Shown here one piece after another: positions 39,613 through 47,618 of a stretch of 64,000 nucleotides of DNA. The translations under genes and the position numbers were made by a program. How positions within the stretch are numbered: position 1 is the stretch's first letter; each line of letters begins with the position of its first letter. The DNA comes from Pseudomonas viridiflava (GTDB taxonomy: Bacteria; Pseudomonadota; Gammaproteobacteria; Pseudomonadales; Pseudomonadaceae). The notes beneath the pieces were generated by a model. That model was not told the origin of the DNA and searched no databases. It saw nothing but the letters and a program-made list of their open reading frames with translations. The stretch is taken from the NCBI RefSeq assembly GCF_900602065.1, contig NZ_UWFN01000116.1, forward strand, positions 248,001-312,000, in the 5' to 3' direction.

Positions 39613-41652
39613 ATGTCTGTCCACAAGAATAAACACCCCTTCGATTTCAAAACCCAGTACGGCCTTGGTTTCAACCTGCAAGACGATGAGATCGTTGTCG
39701 ACTTCTTCTGTGGAGGCGGCGGTGCTGGCACCGGACTGGAAATTGGTCTGGGTCGTGCGGTTGCCGTGGCAAAGAATCACAGCGCAGCGGCGATCAGCAT
39801 GCACACCGTCAACCACCCGCACGCCCAGCACTTCACCACGGACGTGTTCGAAGGTGATCCGGATACCGAATGCGGTGGTCGGGCGGTCGGCTGGTTCCAC
39901 ATGTCGCCGGACTGCACGCATCACAGCCAGGCGGCAGGCGGCCAGCCGCGCAAGCGCGAGATTCGTAACCTGTCATGGATCGGATTGAAGTGGGCAGGGA
40001 TGAAGCGCCCCCGGGTGATCAGCCTGGAAAACGTGAAGCAGATCCTGCAGTGGGGTCGACTGATCGCCAAGCGGGATAAAGCCACCGGGCGTGTCATGAA
40101 ACTTGGCGGCGAGATCGCCGCACCAGGTGAGGTCGTACCGGTAGGCCAACAGTTTTTGATCCCCGACCCAAAGCAGCGCGGCCGCACATGGCGCCGCTTC
40201 GTGGCTCTGCTGGAAGGCATGGGCTACGTCGTTGAGTGGAAAGTGATTAAGGCATGCGACTTCGGCGCGCCCACCAGTCGCGAGCGTCTGTTCATGCTGG
40301 CCCGCTGTGACGGTCAGCCGATTGTCTGGCCTGAACCGACACACGCCAAGAAGCCTGCCAAAGGCCAGAAGCCATGGCGGACCGCCGCTGAGTGCATCGA
40401 TTTCAGCGACCTCGGCAAAAGCATCTTCGGACGCAAGAAGGATCTGGCACCCGCCACCCTGCGCCGCGTAGCCAAGGGCATGAAGAAGTTCGTCATCGAC
40501 AGCCCTTCCCCATTTATCGTGCCGATCGCCAACTGGTCGGGAGAGTCTGTGCAATCTGCTCATGAGCCACTGCGCACCATTACCTCCTACCCCAAAGGCG
40601 GCGCGTTCTCCGTGGTCAGCCCGGTTATTGCGCCAGCGACCCACCAAGGCAGCGATCGCATCAACGACCCACTGGAACCACTGCCGACCATAACCTGCGC
40701 CAACCGAGGCGAGCTGACGCTAATCAGTCCGGTGATGGTGGGTGCTGTTGGTCCGGAGTACTCGGGCAAACCGACATCCGTAGGTCAGCCAATGGGCACC
40801 CTGCTCGCCCAGAACCATCGCGGCGTTGCTGCTGCGACCTTGATTCAGACCGGGTACGGCGAACGCGAAGGCCAACAGCCAATAGTTCCAGGGCTGGATC
40901 AGCCACTGGGCACCGTGGTTGCTGGAGGCGTGAAGCATGCACTGACCAGCGTGTTTATGGCCCAGATGAATGGCGGATTCAGCGCAACGCACGCCAAGGG
41001 CGCTGACGAGCCAATGACTACTGTGACCAACACCGGCAGCCAGCAACAGCTGGTAGCAGCGAACCTGGTGCACTTGCGCGGCAATTGTGACGCCCGCGAT
41101 TTGGAAGACCCGCTACACACCATCAGCGCTGGCGGCAACCACCATGGACTGGTATCAGCTTTCATGGAGCGCCAGTTCGGCGCAAGCGTTGGCCAGGGCC
41201 TAGACAAGCCAGCACCAACGGTACCGGCAGGCGGTGGCGGCAAGAGCTCGCTGGTTTCTTTCAAGCTCTCGCCAGAGCATGAAGAAGGTGCGCTGCGCGT
41301 TGCGGCGTTCCTGATCAGCTACTACGGCACTGAGAACATGAGCAGTTGCGGACAGCCAGCGCCGACGATTACCACCAAGGATCGCTTGGCCCTGGTCACC
41401 GTGATGGTCAAGGGCACGCCGTATGTGATCGTCGACATTTGCCTGCGGATGCTGAAACCGGCCGAGCTCTACAAAGCCCAGGGCTTCCCGGCTGACTACA
41501 TCATTGATCGGGGCGCCGACGGCAAGCCGTTCACCAAAACCCAACAAGTCCACATGTGCGGCAACAGCGTCAGCCCGCCGCCGATGGCAGCTCTTGCCCG
41601 GGCGAACGATCCTTGGAGCAAACACGAAGTTCACGTACAAGTTGCCGCATGA
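39613..41652 (+). CDS. DNA cytosine-5 methyltransferase with tandem-repeat recognition region
   Basis: 679-aa C5 methyltransferase. Motif I DFFCGGGGAGTG is at 30-41. Motif IV is the variant P99-D-C101 instead of PC, with C101 the likely nucleophile. ENV is at 139-141, TSRERLF at 221-227, and the C-terminal motif GFPADY...MCGNSVSPP closes the fold. Between about 315 and 600 the variable region consists of eight degenerate repeats built on P-(L/M/A)-x-T-(I/V/L). ATG at 39613 has AAGGTG upstream. No cognate nuclease is nearby. Confidence 0.88.
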   Translation: MSVHKNKHPFDFKTQYGLGFNLQDDEIVVDFFCGGGGAGTGLEIGLGRAVAVAKNHSAAAISMHTVNHPHAQHFTTDVFEGDPDTECGGRAVGWFHMSPDCTHHSQAAGGQPRKREIRNLSWIGLKWAGMKRPRVISLENVKQILQWGRLIAKRDKATGRVMKLGGEIAAPGEVVPVGQQFLIPDPKQRGRTWRRFVALLEGMGYVVEWKVIKACDFGAPTSRERLFMLARCDGQPIVWPEPTHAKKPAKGQKPWRTAAECIDFSDLGKSIFGRKKDLAPATLRRVAKGMKKFVIDSPSPFIVPIANWSGESVQSAHEPLRTITSYPKGGAFSVVSPVIAPATHQGSDRINDPLEPLPTITCANRGELTLISPVMVGAVGPEYSGKPTSVGQPMGTLLAQNHRGVAAATLIQTGYGEREGQQPIVPGLDQPLGTVVAGGVKHALTSVFMAQMNGGFSATHAKGADEPMTTVTNTGSQQQLVAANLVHLRGNCDARDLEDPLHTISAGGNHHGLVSAFMERQFGASVGQGLDKPAPTVPAGGGGKSSLVSFKLSPEHEEGALRVAAFLISYYGTENMSSCGQPAPTITTKDRLALVTVMVKGTPYVIVDICLRMLKPAELYKAQGFPADYIIDRGADGKPFTKTQQVHMCGNSVSPPPMAALARANDPWSKHEVHVQVAA

Positions 41653-41656
41653 GAAT

Positions 41657-41692
41657 CCCACCTAAACAAGTCTGAAATTGCGATTAGGTGGG
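41657..41692. terminator. Hairpin between convergent genes
   Basis: Perfect 9-bp arms CCCACCTAA/TTAGGTGGG with an 18-nt loop just after the C5 methyltransferase stop. No T-tract; transcript-end or attenuation role possible. Confidence 0.35.
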
Positions 41693-41724
41693 CAGACACT
41701 CATACGTCCGAGCATGGTAAGCCG

Positions 41725-41985
41725 TCAGTCACACTGCACATCAGACTTACAAGAACAGCTACCATCGTTGTAGCAGACAGGGCGCTCCCCAGGACAAGAT
41801 ATAACTTGCCCCTGTGCGTCCTTAACTTGACCGTCACAAGGGCCGGTGTAGGTTTCGCTCAAAGCCAAAACAATTGGCTGCTTGTGATTGAAGACTGCAG
41901 CAAAGGTTTTTTCCCCGCTGCCCGCACCAGCTGAGTAAGCATTAATAGAAACGAGCAGCAGCGAAGCTAGTATAACGATTTTCAT
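41725..41985 (-). CDS. Exported Cys-rich small protein
   Basis: 86-aa precursor. The first about 19 residues (MKIVILASLLLVSINAYSA) form a Sec signal peptide. The mature C-terminal 40 residues hold six cysteines in the order C-x13-C-x5-C-x5-C-x-C-x5-C, typical of small disulfide-stabilised domains. ATG at 41985 has AGAGGTGG upstream. AT-rich and encoded against the operon, so a lysogeny-expressed cargo gene is likely. Target unknown. Confidence 0.6.
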   Translation of the reverse strand: MKIVILASLLLVSINAYSAGAGSGEKTFAAVFNHKQPIVLALSETYTGPCDGQVKDAQGQVISCPGERPVCYNDGSCSCKSDVQCD

Positions 41986-42224
41986 AGGCCACCTCTTATC
42001 CACTTGAGGAAATAGCACTAACAAAGAAAGCCGATATAGCTAATTCACCTATACACATTTGTTACAGCAGTGCCAGTTGTACTGTAGACGTTAAAACAGA
42101 TGAAAGACACAAACTTGATCAGCCTGATTCAATCTGTTTTATTAGCAACCACCGCTATTCCGCTTATCCAGCGAGGATTATTCATGCCTCAAACATAGGA
42201 ACGCCTCATCCAGTTCGGCGCGCC

Positions 42225-42317
42225 CTAATCATCGCCAAAGATCAGGACGATCAAGGTCGCGACGACTAATGCGGCGAAGAACAGCATCAAAACAAACCAC
42301 AAAGCCAGCTCGTGCAT
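42225..42317 (-). CDS. 30-aa single-span membrane peptide
   Basis: MHELALWFVLMLFFAALVVA... followed by TLIVLIFGDD: nearly the whole peptide is one hydrophobic helix. GGGGGA lies 4 bp before the ATG. Short, but the composition is not random. It could be a regulatory or holin-like peptide. Confidence 0.45.
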   Translation of the reverse strand: MHELALWFVLMLFFAALVVATLIVLIFGDD

Positions 42318-42347
42318 GGGATCCCCCAGTTGAACGAGCTTGTACGG

Positions 42348-42557
42348 CTAGCGGCATCGAAGCCTGGCCACCAAAAGCGACTCGTTTATTACTCGCTCAG
42401 CAGCATCGGCAATGAGGCTCCGCGAGTCCTCCTCTTCGCCTAACAACTCCAGCTTCGCCTGAACTGCTAAGGCATATGGATCAAAACCGAGCCTGAATGC
42501 CGCACTAAATACCGCCACGAGCGTGTGGCAGTAGATGCATTCCTGTGTGGTGCGCAT
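42348..42557 (-). CDS. Small protein, unknown
   Basis: 69-aa protein (MRTTQECIYCHTLVAVFSAA...) with GGAGGGG 3 bp before the ATG at 42557. It has an N-terminal C-x-x-C pair and resembles the 71-aa gene at 37508-37723 in its LVAVF...GFD segment. Helical and acidic in the C-terminal half. Not recognised. Confidence 0.55.
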   Translation of the reverse strand: MRTTQECIYCHTLVAVFSAAFRLGFDPYALAVQAKLELLGEEEDSRSLIADAAERVINESLLVARLRCR

Positions 42558-42732
42558 TACCCCTCCCTGACCATCGACACCGGCCGCCAATAGTCCATGA
42601 GCGGCCTCCGTTCTTTAAGTGAAGCTGGCTTTCGCCAGACCCACAAACATACAGCCGATGAACGTCGCGATTTGTGACAGTCGGCTCTACCAGCAATCTA
42701 AAGTCAGCCGCTGTGGCGGTAAGGACGAAGTC

Positions 42733-43392
42733 ATGCCTGAAGCAAAAGAACGCCCCATACTGTTCAGCGCTCCTATGGTGCGCGCCATCCTGGAAGATCG
42801 GAAGACGGTCACGCGGCGAGAGGTGAAGAAACGCGCAGCACTTGATTGCTTGGCTGCTGGGTTTGAACCTGCCTTTTTGGCACTGCCCGGCAATGCTGAT
42901 CTTTGCCCCTACGGCAAGCCCGGCAACCGGCTGTGGGTGCGAGAAAGCTGGTGGCAGGCCGGCGACTGGCAGGACACCTACCCCGAGGACGACACCGGCG
43001 CCTGGTTCGGCAGCAGGCGCGTGGTTTACTCCTCTGACGGCACTCCCCCGAATGAGCCAAATACCAGCTACCCGAATGGGTTGCGCAACGGTGCTTACTC
43101 GGCAGCGGCGCCGAACAAGATCTGGCGGCACCGGCCAAGCATCCACATGCCGCGCTGGGCCTGCCGCATCCTGCTGGAGATCACTGACGTGCGCGTCGAG
43201 CGCTTGCGGGATGGCGAAGGTGAAACAGCTTTCGAAAGCCGCTACGTCGCCGAGGGTATCAACCGCATCCATCACGGCGACGGCGAGTACGAGTTCCACC
43301 CTTTCAAAACCGAACCAGGCCCGGGAAACTGGACCGACCCTTTCGATGCTTGGCGAGAGTTGTGGGTGTCCATCAACGGTGCTGAACACTAG
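42733..43392 (+). CDS. ASCH-like phage protein, truncated by an amber codon
   Basis: 219-aa protein. RPILFSAPMVRAILEDRKTV and YGKPGNRLWVRESWW are typical of phage morphogenetic/ASCH-like proteins, beta-barrel RNA- or nucleotide-binding folds. The frame ends with TAG at 43390, but the same frame continues for 16 more codons reading NANPWVWVVEFKRVAE before TGA at 43441. That is the conserved ending of this family, so a TGG-to-TAG change probably removed the last strand. Start at ATG 42733. Confidence 0.65.
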   Translation: MPEAKERPILFSAPMVRAILEDRKTVTRREVKKRAALDCLAAGFEPAFLALPGNADLCPYGKPGNRLWVRESWWQAGDWQDTYPEDDTGAWFGSRRVVYSSDGTPPNEPNTSYPNGLRNGAYSAAAPNKIWRHRPSIHMPRWACRILLEITDVRVERLRDGEGETAFESRYVAEGINRIHHGDGEYEFHPFKTEPGPGNWTDPFDAWRELWVSINGAEH

Positions 43393-43465
43393 AACGCCAA
43401 CCCGTGGGTCTGGGTTGTTGAGTTCAAGCGGGTGGCGGAATGACATCGGGTCTTTATGCGGACGA

Positions 43466-43855
43466 TCAGTCCTGCTTGTTAAGCCAATATTCGAGACGCT
43501 TTACTGGGTCAGAAACTGCTTCGCCACAACGATCCGAGTACTCATTTAAGAGAATGGAATAGTTCACGGCGTCATTATCAATGTCTTTCATCATTGACTT
43601 TGTGGCCATCTCTACACGCGCTAATGCAAGCTTTTCGCTAGTCAACGCCGCCGAATACTCAATTGCGGTCTCGCCGATCTGTCCAAATTTTTCTGCAAGG
43701 TCTGGCTTCTGTGACTTCAAAACTACTGAGCTGAGCATGTAGAAGGCGCTGCACGCCGCAAGTTCATGCGCAAGATTGTTGTTAGCACGAGCCGGCTCGT
43801 ACGCAAGAGCGTCATTTAGTGGAAATGCGAGTAACAACACAAGATACCTAACCAA
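43466..43855 (-). CDS. Putative exported protein, unknown
   Basis: About 129 aa. The N-terminus (VRYLVLLLAFPLNDALAYE) is a signal peptide, and the mature part is helical with two cysteines. I place the start at TTG 43855 behind AAAGGA; the frame extends to 43918, which would give a signal peptide with an unusually long leader. AT-rich, encoded against the int operon. Likely a lysogen-expressed cargo gene. Confidence 0.45.
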   Translation of the reverse strand: MVRYLVLLLAFPLNDALAYEPARANNNLAHELAACSAFYMLSSVVLKSQKPDLAEKFGQIGETAIEYSAALTSEKLALARVEMATKSMMKDIDNDAVNYSILLNEYSDRCGEAVSDPVKRLEYWLNKQD

Positions 43856-43971
43856 TGCAGAGTGTCCTTTCACCGCCCCTGGCGCCTTGGCACCAACATA
43901 CTCATTAAAGCACAGCACTAACCCCTCCCCCTACTTCAAGCCTGCCGGTGATCGGCGGGCGAGGATTCGCT

Positions 43972-44385
43972 ATGCCAAGAGAAGTAACCGAACTCGATTT
44001 TCGAAAGCCGGAGTTCCGCAACGAGAAGGTCAAGGACTACGAATTTCGAGCAGACGGCGCAATAGTTCGAAAAGATCGCTGGGTAACCGGTATGCACTTG
44101 GTGGCTGCCCTAGTTGGATCAACTCGCGGCGGGTTCGAGATCGACACCGTGATTGAGCAGGTACGCCAGCTCGTAGGCAACTGGTGTCCTCCCGATCCAG
44201 ACGAAGACCCCATGCTCGAGCGCATAGACATTCGCCTGTCCTGCGGAAGCGTGCTGGCCGGTTGCGAGCGCACTGGCATTTTCACCTACTTCTGGCCGTT
44301 CGGAGGCATCCAGTTCACCAGCAAGGATTTCGGCGCAGACGTGATTGAGTGGCAAGAATCCCAGCAGAAAACCGACGCGGAATAA
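43972..44385 (+). CDS. Phage protein, unknown (137 aa)
   Basis: MPREVTELDFRKPEFRNEKV... with GAGG 7 bp before the ATG at 43972. Basic N-terminus, then a helix/strand region with WVTGMHLVAALVGSTRGGFE and two Cys-containing strands (RLSCGSVLAGCERTGIF). Not recognised. It directly precedes the xis-int pair. Confidence 0.55.
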   Translation: MPREVTELDFRKPEFRNEKVKDYEFRADGAIVRKDRWVTGMHLVAALVGSTRGGFEIDTVIEQVRQLVGNWCPPDPDEDPMLERIDIRLSCGSVLAGCERTGIFTYFWPFGGIQFTSKDFGADVIEWQESQQKTDAE

Positions 44386-44448
44386 CCCCTTCTGCCGCCA
44401 TGGGGCGGCGCGGAGCATTACGCCTCCAGACCAATCGAGGACGCGATC

Positions 44449-44793
44449 ATGGCCGCCCTACAGAAAATCACCGACTTACCAGAACCGGACAAATTGACTG
44501 AGAAGCAAATGGCCGATCGGCTTGGTACGACCGTTAAAGCGCTCCAGGCAAGGCGCGGCCGCGGGCAAATACCCAGCGGCGTCTGGAACAAGATCGGAAA
44601 TCACATTATTTACAGCGTCAGGAGATATGACGAATGGCTAGAAAGTCTGTGGGTCTCCCCGCCGGGCTTGATCTCAGGGGCGAGACATTCCGTTTCCGGT
44701 TCAGTTGGAACGGTAAGCGCTGCTCCGAAACGCTCACGTATCCCCCCACGAAAGCGGGGATCCAGGCTGCCACCCGTTTTAGAGATCAAGTAG
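44449..44793 (+). CDS. xis: Excisionase-like DNA-binding protein
   Basis: 114-aa protein. The winged HTH segment LTEKQMADRLGTTVKALQAR followed by RGRGQIPSGVWNKIGNHIIY is the typical Pseudomonas phage excisionase pattern (about residues 15-65). The C-terminal 50 residues are Ser/Pro/Arg-rich and overlap the first 160 bp of int in another frame, so they may be unconstrained. Xis bends attR/attL DNA to favour excision. Confidence 0.7.
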   Translation: MAALQKITDLPEPDKLTEKQMADRLGTTVKALQARRGRGQIPSGVWNKIGNHIIYSVRRYDEWLESLWVSPPGLISGARHSVSGSVGTVSAAPKRSRIPPRKRGSRLPPVLEIK

Positions 44794-45836
44794 TCGGCCT
44801 GATTAAGCACGGCCTGATGACGGACCAAAAATACGCCGAGCTGTTCCCTGACTCGGCAATCGCTACCGATGCGACGGTTCTGTTCGGCGAGTATGTCCAG
44901 CTCTGGCTCGATGGGAGAGAGATCGAGGAAGGTGCACGTAGCAACTATGTAGGCACCATGAATCTGTACTGGATGCCGCACTTGGTGCTAACTCCGGTCA
45001 GCACCATCACCACCATGATGCTCAGGCGCGTCATCGGCAAAATTGATTGGTTCTCGCAAGGAGTGAAGCGGAACGCGATCACCAAACTTAAAACCATTTT
45101 GGATGATGCCGTTCGCGAGGATCTACTGGACAAAAACCCGGCAGAGCTTCTGGACATGCCAAAGCGGAAGGCACCTAATCCAGACCCACTGGCCATTGAA
45201 GAAGCCAATAGGATCATCGCCTGCTTGTACGCTGCCGAGCATTGGCCGAGCCACATCTATGCGGCGTTCTTCGAGTTTGCCTTTTTTACCGGCATGCGAC
45301 TGCAGGAAGTCATTGCGCTGCGCTGGGACGAGATTGATTTCGAAAAACGCCAAGCACGCGTATGCAGGGTGATCGTTCGTGGCGAGATCAAGGAGCGCAC
45401 AAAGACACGAAAAAACCGCTACGTGCTGCTTAACGATCGGGCAATTCACGCCCTTCGCTTTGCGCAATCCTATCTGGACCGGAGAAAACAGGGGAAAGGC
45501 AAGCTCAAGGACTTTCCGTACTGCTTCCCGCCGTCCAAGAACACTGTGCACATCCGGCAGACCTCCGACCTTCACAAGCAGTGGATTCCGACTCTGGTCA
45601 AGTTAGGGGTGCGACACCGGCCGCCTTACAACTGTCGTCACACTTATGCGACAATATGCATAATGTCTGGAATGAATCCCTCTTTTATCGCCCAACAGCT
45701 CGGACACTCAGTCCAGATGCTGCTCTCGACATATGCGCGCTGGCTTAGCTCAAGTGGCGATTGGGGTGAGATGGAAAAGCTTAATATTGGTCCAGAGTTG
45801 GTCCAAGGCACAAACCAGAGCCGCGTAACTAATTGA
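44634..45836 (+). CDS. int: Tyrosine recombinase integrase
   Basis: 400-aa phage integrase. An N-terminal arm-binding region (about 1-70) and a core-binding SAM-like domain (about 80-170) precede the catalytic domain. Visible active-site residues are R222 (FFTGMRLQEVIAL), R335 (YNCRHTYAT, with Tyr in place of the first His of HxxR), H358 (LGHS) and Y367 (STYARW). The gene ends 12 bp before the host ABC-F gene, so it marks the prophage end. No terminator separates the two. Confidence 0.93.
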   Translation: MARKSVGLPAGLDLRGETFRFRFSWNGKRCSETLTYPPTKAGIQAATRFRDQVVGLIKHGLMTDQKYAELFPDSAIATDATVLFGEYVQLWLDGREIEEGARSNYVGTMNLYWMPHLVLTPVSTITTMMLRRVIGKIDWFSQGVKRNAITKLKTILDDAVREDLLDKNPAELLDMPKRKAPNPDPLAIEEANRIIACLYAAEHWPSHIYAAFFEFAFFTGMRLQEVIALRWDEIDFEKRQARVCRVIVRGEIKERTKTRKNRYVLLNDRAIHALRFAQSYLDRRKQGKGKLKDFPYCFPPSKNTVHIRQTSDLHKQWIPTLVKLGVRHRPPYNCRHTYATICIMSGMNPSFIAQQLGHSVQMLLSTYARWLSSSGDWGEMEKLNIGPELVQGTNQSRVTN

Positions 45837-45860
45837 AAGGTAAGGTAATTGATCTCCACA
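45837..45860. other. Prophage right end / attR region
   Basis: The only space between int and the first host gene. The core must lie here or within the first codons of the ABC-F gene. Without the left end of the prophage the exact core cannot be fixed. Confidence 0.5.
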
Positions 45861-47435
45861 GCGAATATCACCATGCAGTTCGGCGCCAAGCCCTTGTTCG
45901 AGAACGTCTCGGTCAAGTTTGGTGCCGGTAACCGTTACGGCCTGATCGGTGCCAACGGCTGCGGTAAATCCACCTTTATGAAGATCCTGGGCGGTGATCT
46001 GGAGCCTTCCGGTGGGCAAGTGATGCTCGAACCGAACGTTCGTCTGGGTAAACTGCGCCAGGATCAGTTCGCCTACGAAGAATTCACCGTGATCGATACC
46101 GTGATCATGGGTCACGAAGAGCTGTGGAAGGTCAAGGCAGAACGTGACCGCATCTACTCGATGCCGGAAATGACCGAAGAAGACGGTATGGCTGTGGCCG
46201 AGCTGGAGACCGAATTCGCAGAGATGGACGGCTACACCGCCGAATCCCGCGCCGGTGAGTTGCTGCTGGGCCTGGGTATCGGCATCGAACAGCACAACGG
46301 CCCGATGAGTGAAGTATCGCCAGGCTGGAAACTGCGTGTATTGCTGGCGCAGGCACTGTTCTCCGATCCTGAAGTGCTGTTGCTCGACGAACCGACCAAC
46401 CACCTGGACATCAACACCATTCGCTGGCTGGAAAACATCCTGACCCAGCGTAACAGCCTGATGATCATCATCTCTCACGACCGTCACTTCCTGAACAGCG
46501 TGTGCACCCACATGGCTGACCTGGATTACGGCGAGTTGCGTCTGTTCCCAGGCAACTACGACGAGTACATGACCGTGGCGACCCAGTCCCGCGAGCAACT
46601 GCTGTCGGACAACGCCAAGAAGAAAGCGCAGATTTCCGAGCTGCAATCGTTCGTCAGCCGCTTCTCGGCCAACGCCTCGAAAGCCAAACAGGCCACTTCC
46701 CGCGCCAAGGCAATCGACAAGATCCAGCTGGCTGAAGTCAAGCCTTCGAGCCGTGTCAGCCCGTTCATCCGCTTCGAGCAGACTAAAAAGCTGCACCGTC
46801 AGGCGGTCATCGTCGAGCGCATGGCCAAAGGCTTCGACGGCAAGCCGCTGTTCAAAGACTTCAGCTTCCAGGTTGAAGCCGGCGAGCGCGTTGCGATCAT
46901 TGGCCCGAACGGTATCGGCAAAACCACCCTCCTGCGCACCCTGGTCAACGAACTGACTCCGGACGCCGGTAGCGTCAAGTGGACCGACGCCGCTGAACTG
47001 GGTTACTACGCTCAGGATCACGCCCACGACTTCGAAAACGACGTCACGCTGTTCGACTGGATGGGCCAGTGGACTCAAGGCGAGCAGATGATCCGTGGCA
47101 CCCTGGGCCGGATGCTGTTCTCCAACGACGAGATCCAGAAGTCGGTCAAGGTCATTTCCGGTGGTGAGCAAGGCCGTATGTTGTTCGGCAAGCTGATCCT
47201 GCAAAAGCCGAACGTGTTGATCATGGACGAACCGACCAACCACTTGGACATGGAGTCCATCGAAGCGCTGAACCTTGCACTGGAAAACTACCCGGGCACG
47301 CTGATCTTTGTCAGCCACGACCGCGAGTTCGTGTCCTCGCTGGCCACGCGCATCATCGAGCTGACCCCGGACGGCGTAACCGACTTCAGCGGCACCTACG
47401 ATGATTACCTGCGTAGCCAGGGTGTGGTGTTCTGA
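45849..47435 (+). CDS. ybiT: ABC-F ATPase, YbiT type
   Basis: 528-aa soluble ABC-F protein with two ATPase halves. Walker [10 protein letters not shown] and [20 protein letters not shown] and [11 protein letters not shown]alker B regions; [11 protein letters not shown] and [10 protein letters not shown] signatures; a long helical linker with the [14 protein letters not shown]-site tRNA-interaction-like block. ABC-F proteins act on ribosomes. The first codon is TTG (45849), with AAGGTAAGG upstream that comes from the prophage side, so phage sequence may supply its translation start and perhaps its promoter. Confidence 0.9.
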   Translation: MISTANITMQFGAKPLFENVSVKFGAGNRYGLIGANGCGKSTFMKILGGDLEPSGGQVMLEPNVRLGKLRQDQFAYEEFTVIDTVIMGHEELWKVKAERDRIYSMPEMTEEDGMAVAELETEFAEMDGYTAESRAGELLLGLGIGIEQHNGPMSEVSPGWKLRVLLAQALFSDPEVLLLDEPTNHLDINTIRWLENILTQRNSLMIIISHDRHFLNSVCTHMADLDYGELRLFPGNYDEYMTVATQSREQLLSDNAKKKAQISELQSFVSRFSANASKAKQATSRAKAIDKIQLAEVKPSSRVSPFIRFEQTKKLHRQAVIVERMAKGFDGKPLFKDFSFQVEAGERVAIIGPNGIGKTTLLRTLVNELTPDAGSVKWTDAAELGYYAQDHAHDFENDVTLFDWMGQWTQGEQMIRGTLGRMLFSNDEIQKSVKVISGGEQGRMLFGKLILQKPNVLIMDEPTNHLDMESIEALNLALENYPGTLIFVSHDREFVSSLATRIIELTPDGVTDFSGTYDDYLRSQGVVF

Positions 47436-47445
47436 TAGAGGTCTT

Positions 47446-47519
47446 GTAGGAGCTGCCGAAGGCTGCGATGGCGATCTTTCAGGCTAAATGCTTCGCAGCC
47501 TGCGGCAGCTTCTACAGGA
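47446..47519. repeat. REP/REPIN-like inverted repeat
   Basis: GTAGGAGCTGCCGAAGGCTG and its near-complement (CAGCCTGCGGCAGCTTCTAC) face each other across about 30 bp after the ABC-F gene. This is a common Pseudomonas extragenic palindrome type. Confidence 0.75.
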
Positions 47520-47570
47520 AGTGCATTCCCATTCAAAGGACTGCATTCAGGTTATAAAAGCCTCAAAACG

Positions 47571-47602
47571 AAAAAGCCCGGTCAATCTGACCGGGCTTTT
47601 TT
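47571..47602. terminator. Bidirectional terminator
   Basis: 14-bp perfect stem AAAAAGCCCGGTCA/TGACCGGGCTTTTT with a 3-nt loop and T-tracts on both strands, between the convergent ABC-F and lactonase genes. Confidence 0.85.
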
Positions 47603-47618
47603 CATTTCCAGACAGGCA

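Noticed and set aside
37835..41652. Restriction-modification system from the two methyltransferases
   Set aside because: No restriction endonuclease frame lies between or beside them; the intervening minus-strand genes are 88 and 73 aa without nuclease motifs. Orphan methyltransferases fit better.
45837..45860. tRNA gene as integration target
   Set aside because: No cloverleaf-capable sequence at the int-host junction; the neighbouring host gene is a protein gene.
45750..47318. 522-codon open frame on the minus strand opposite the ABC-F gene
   Set aside because: Antisense shadow of a well-supported ABC-F gene; no ribosome site and low-complexity, His/Gln-rich translation.
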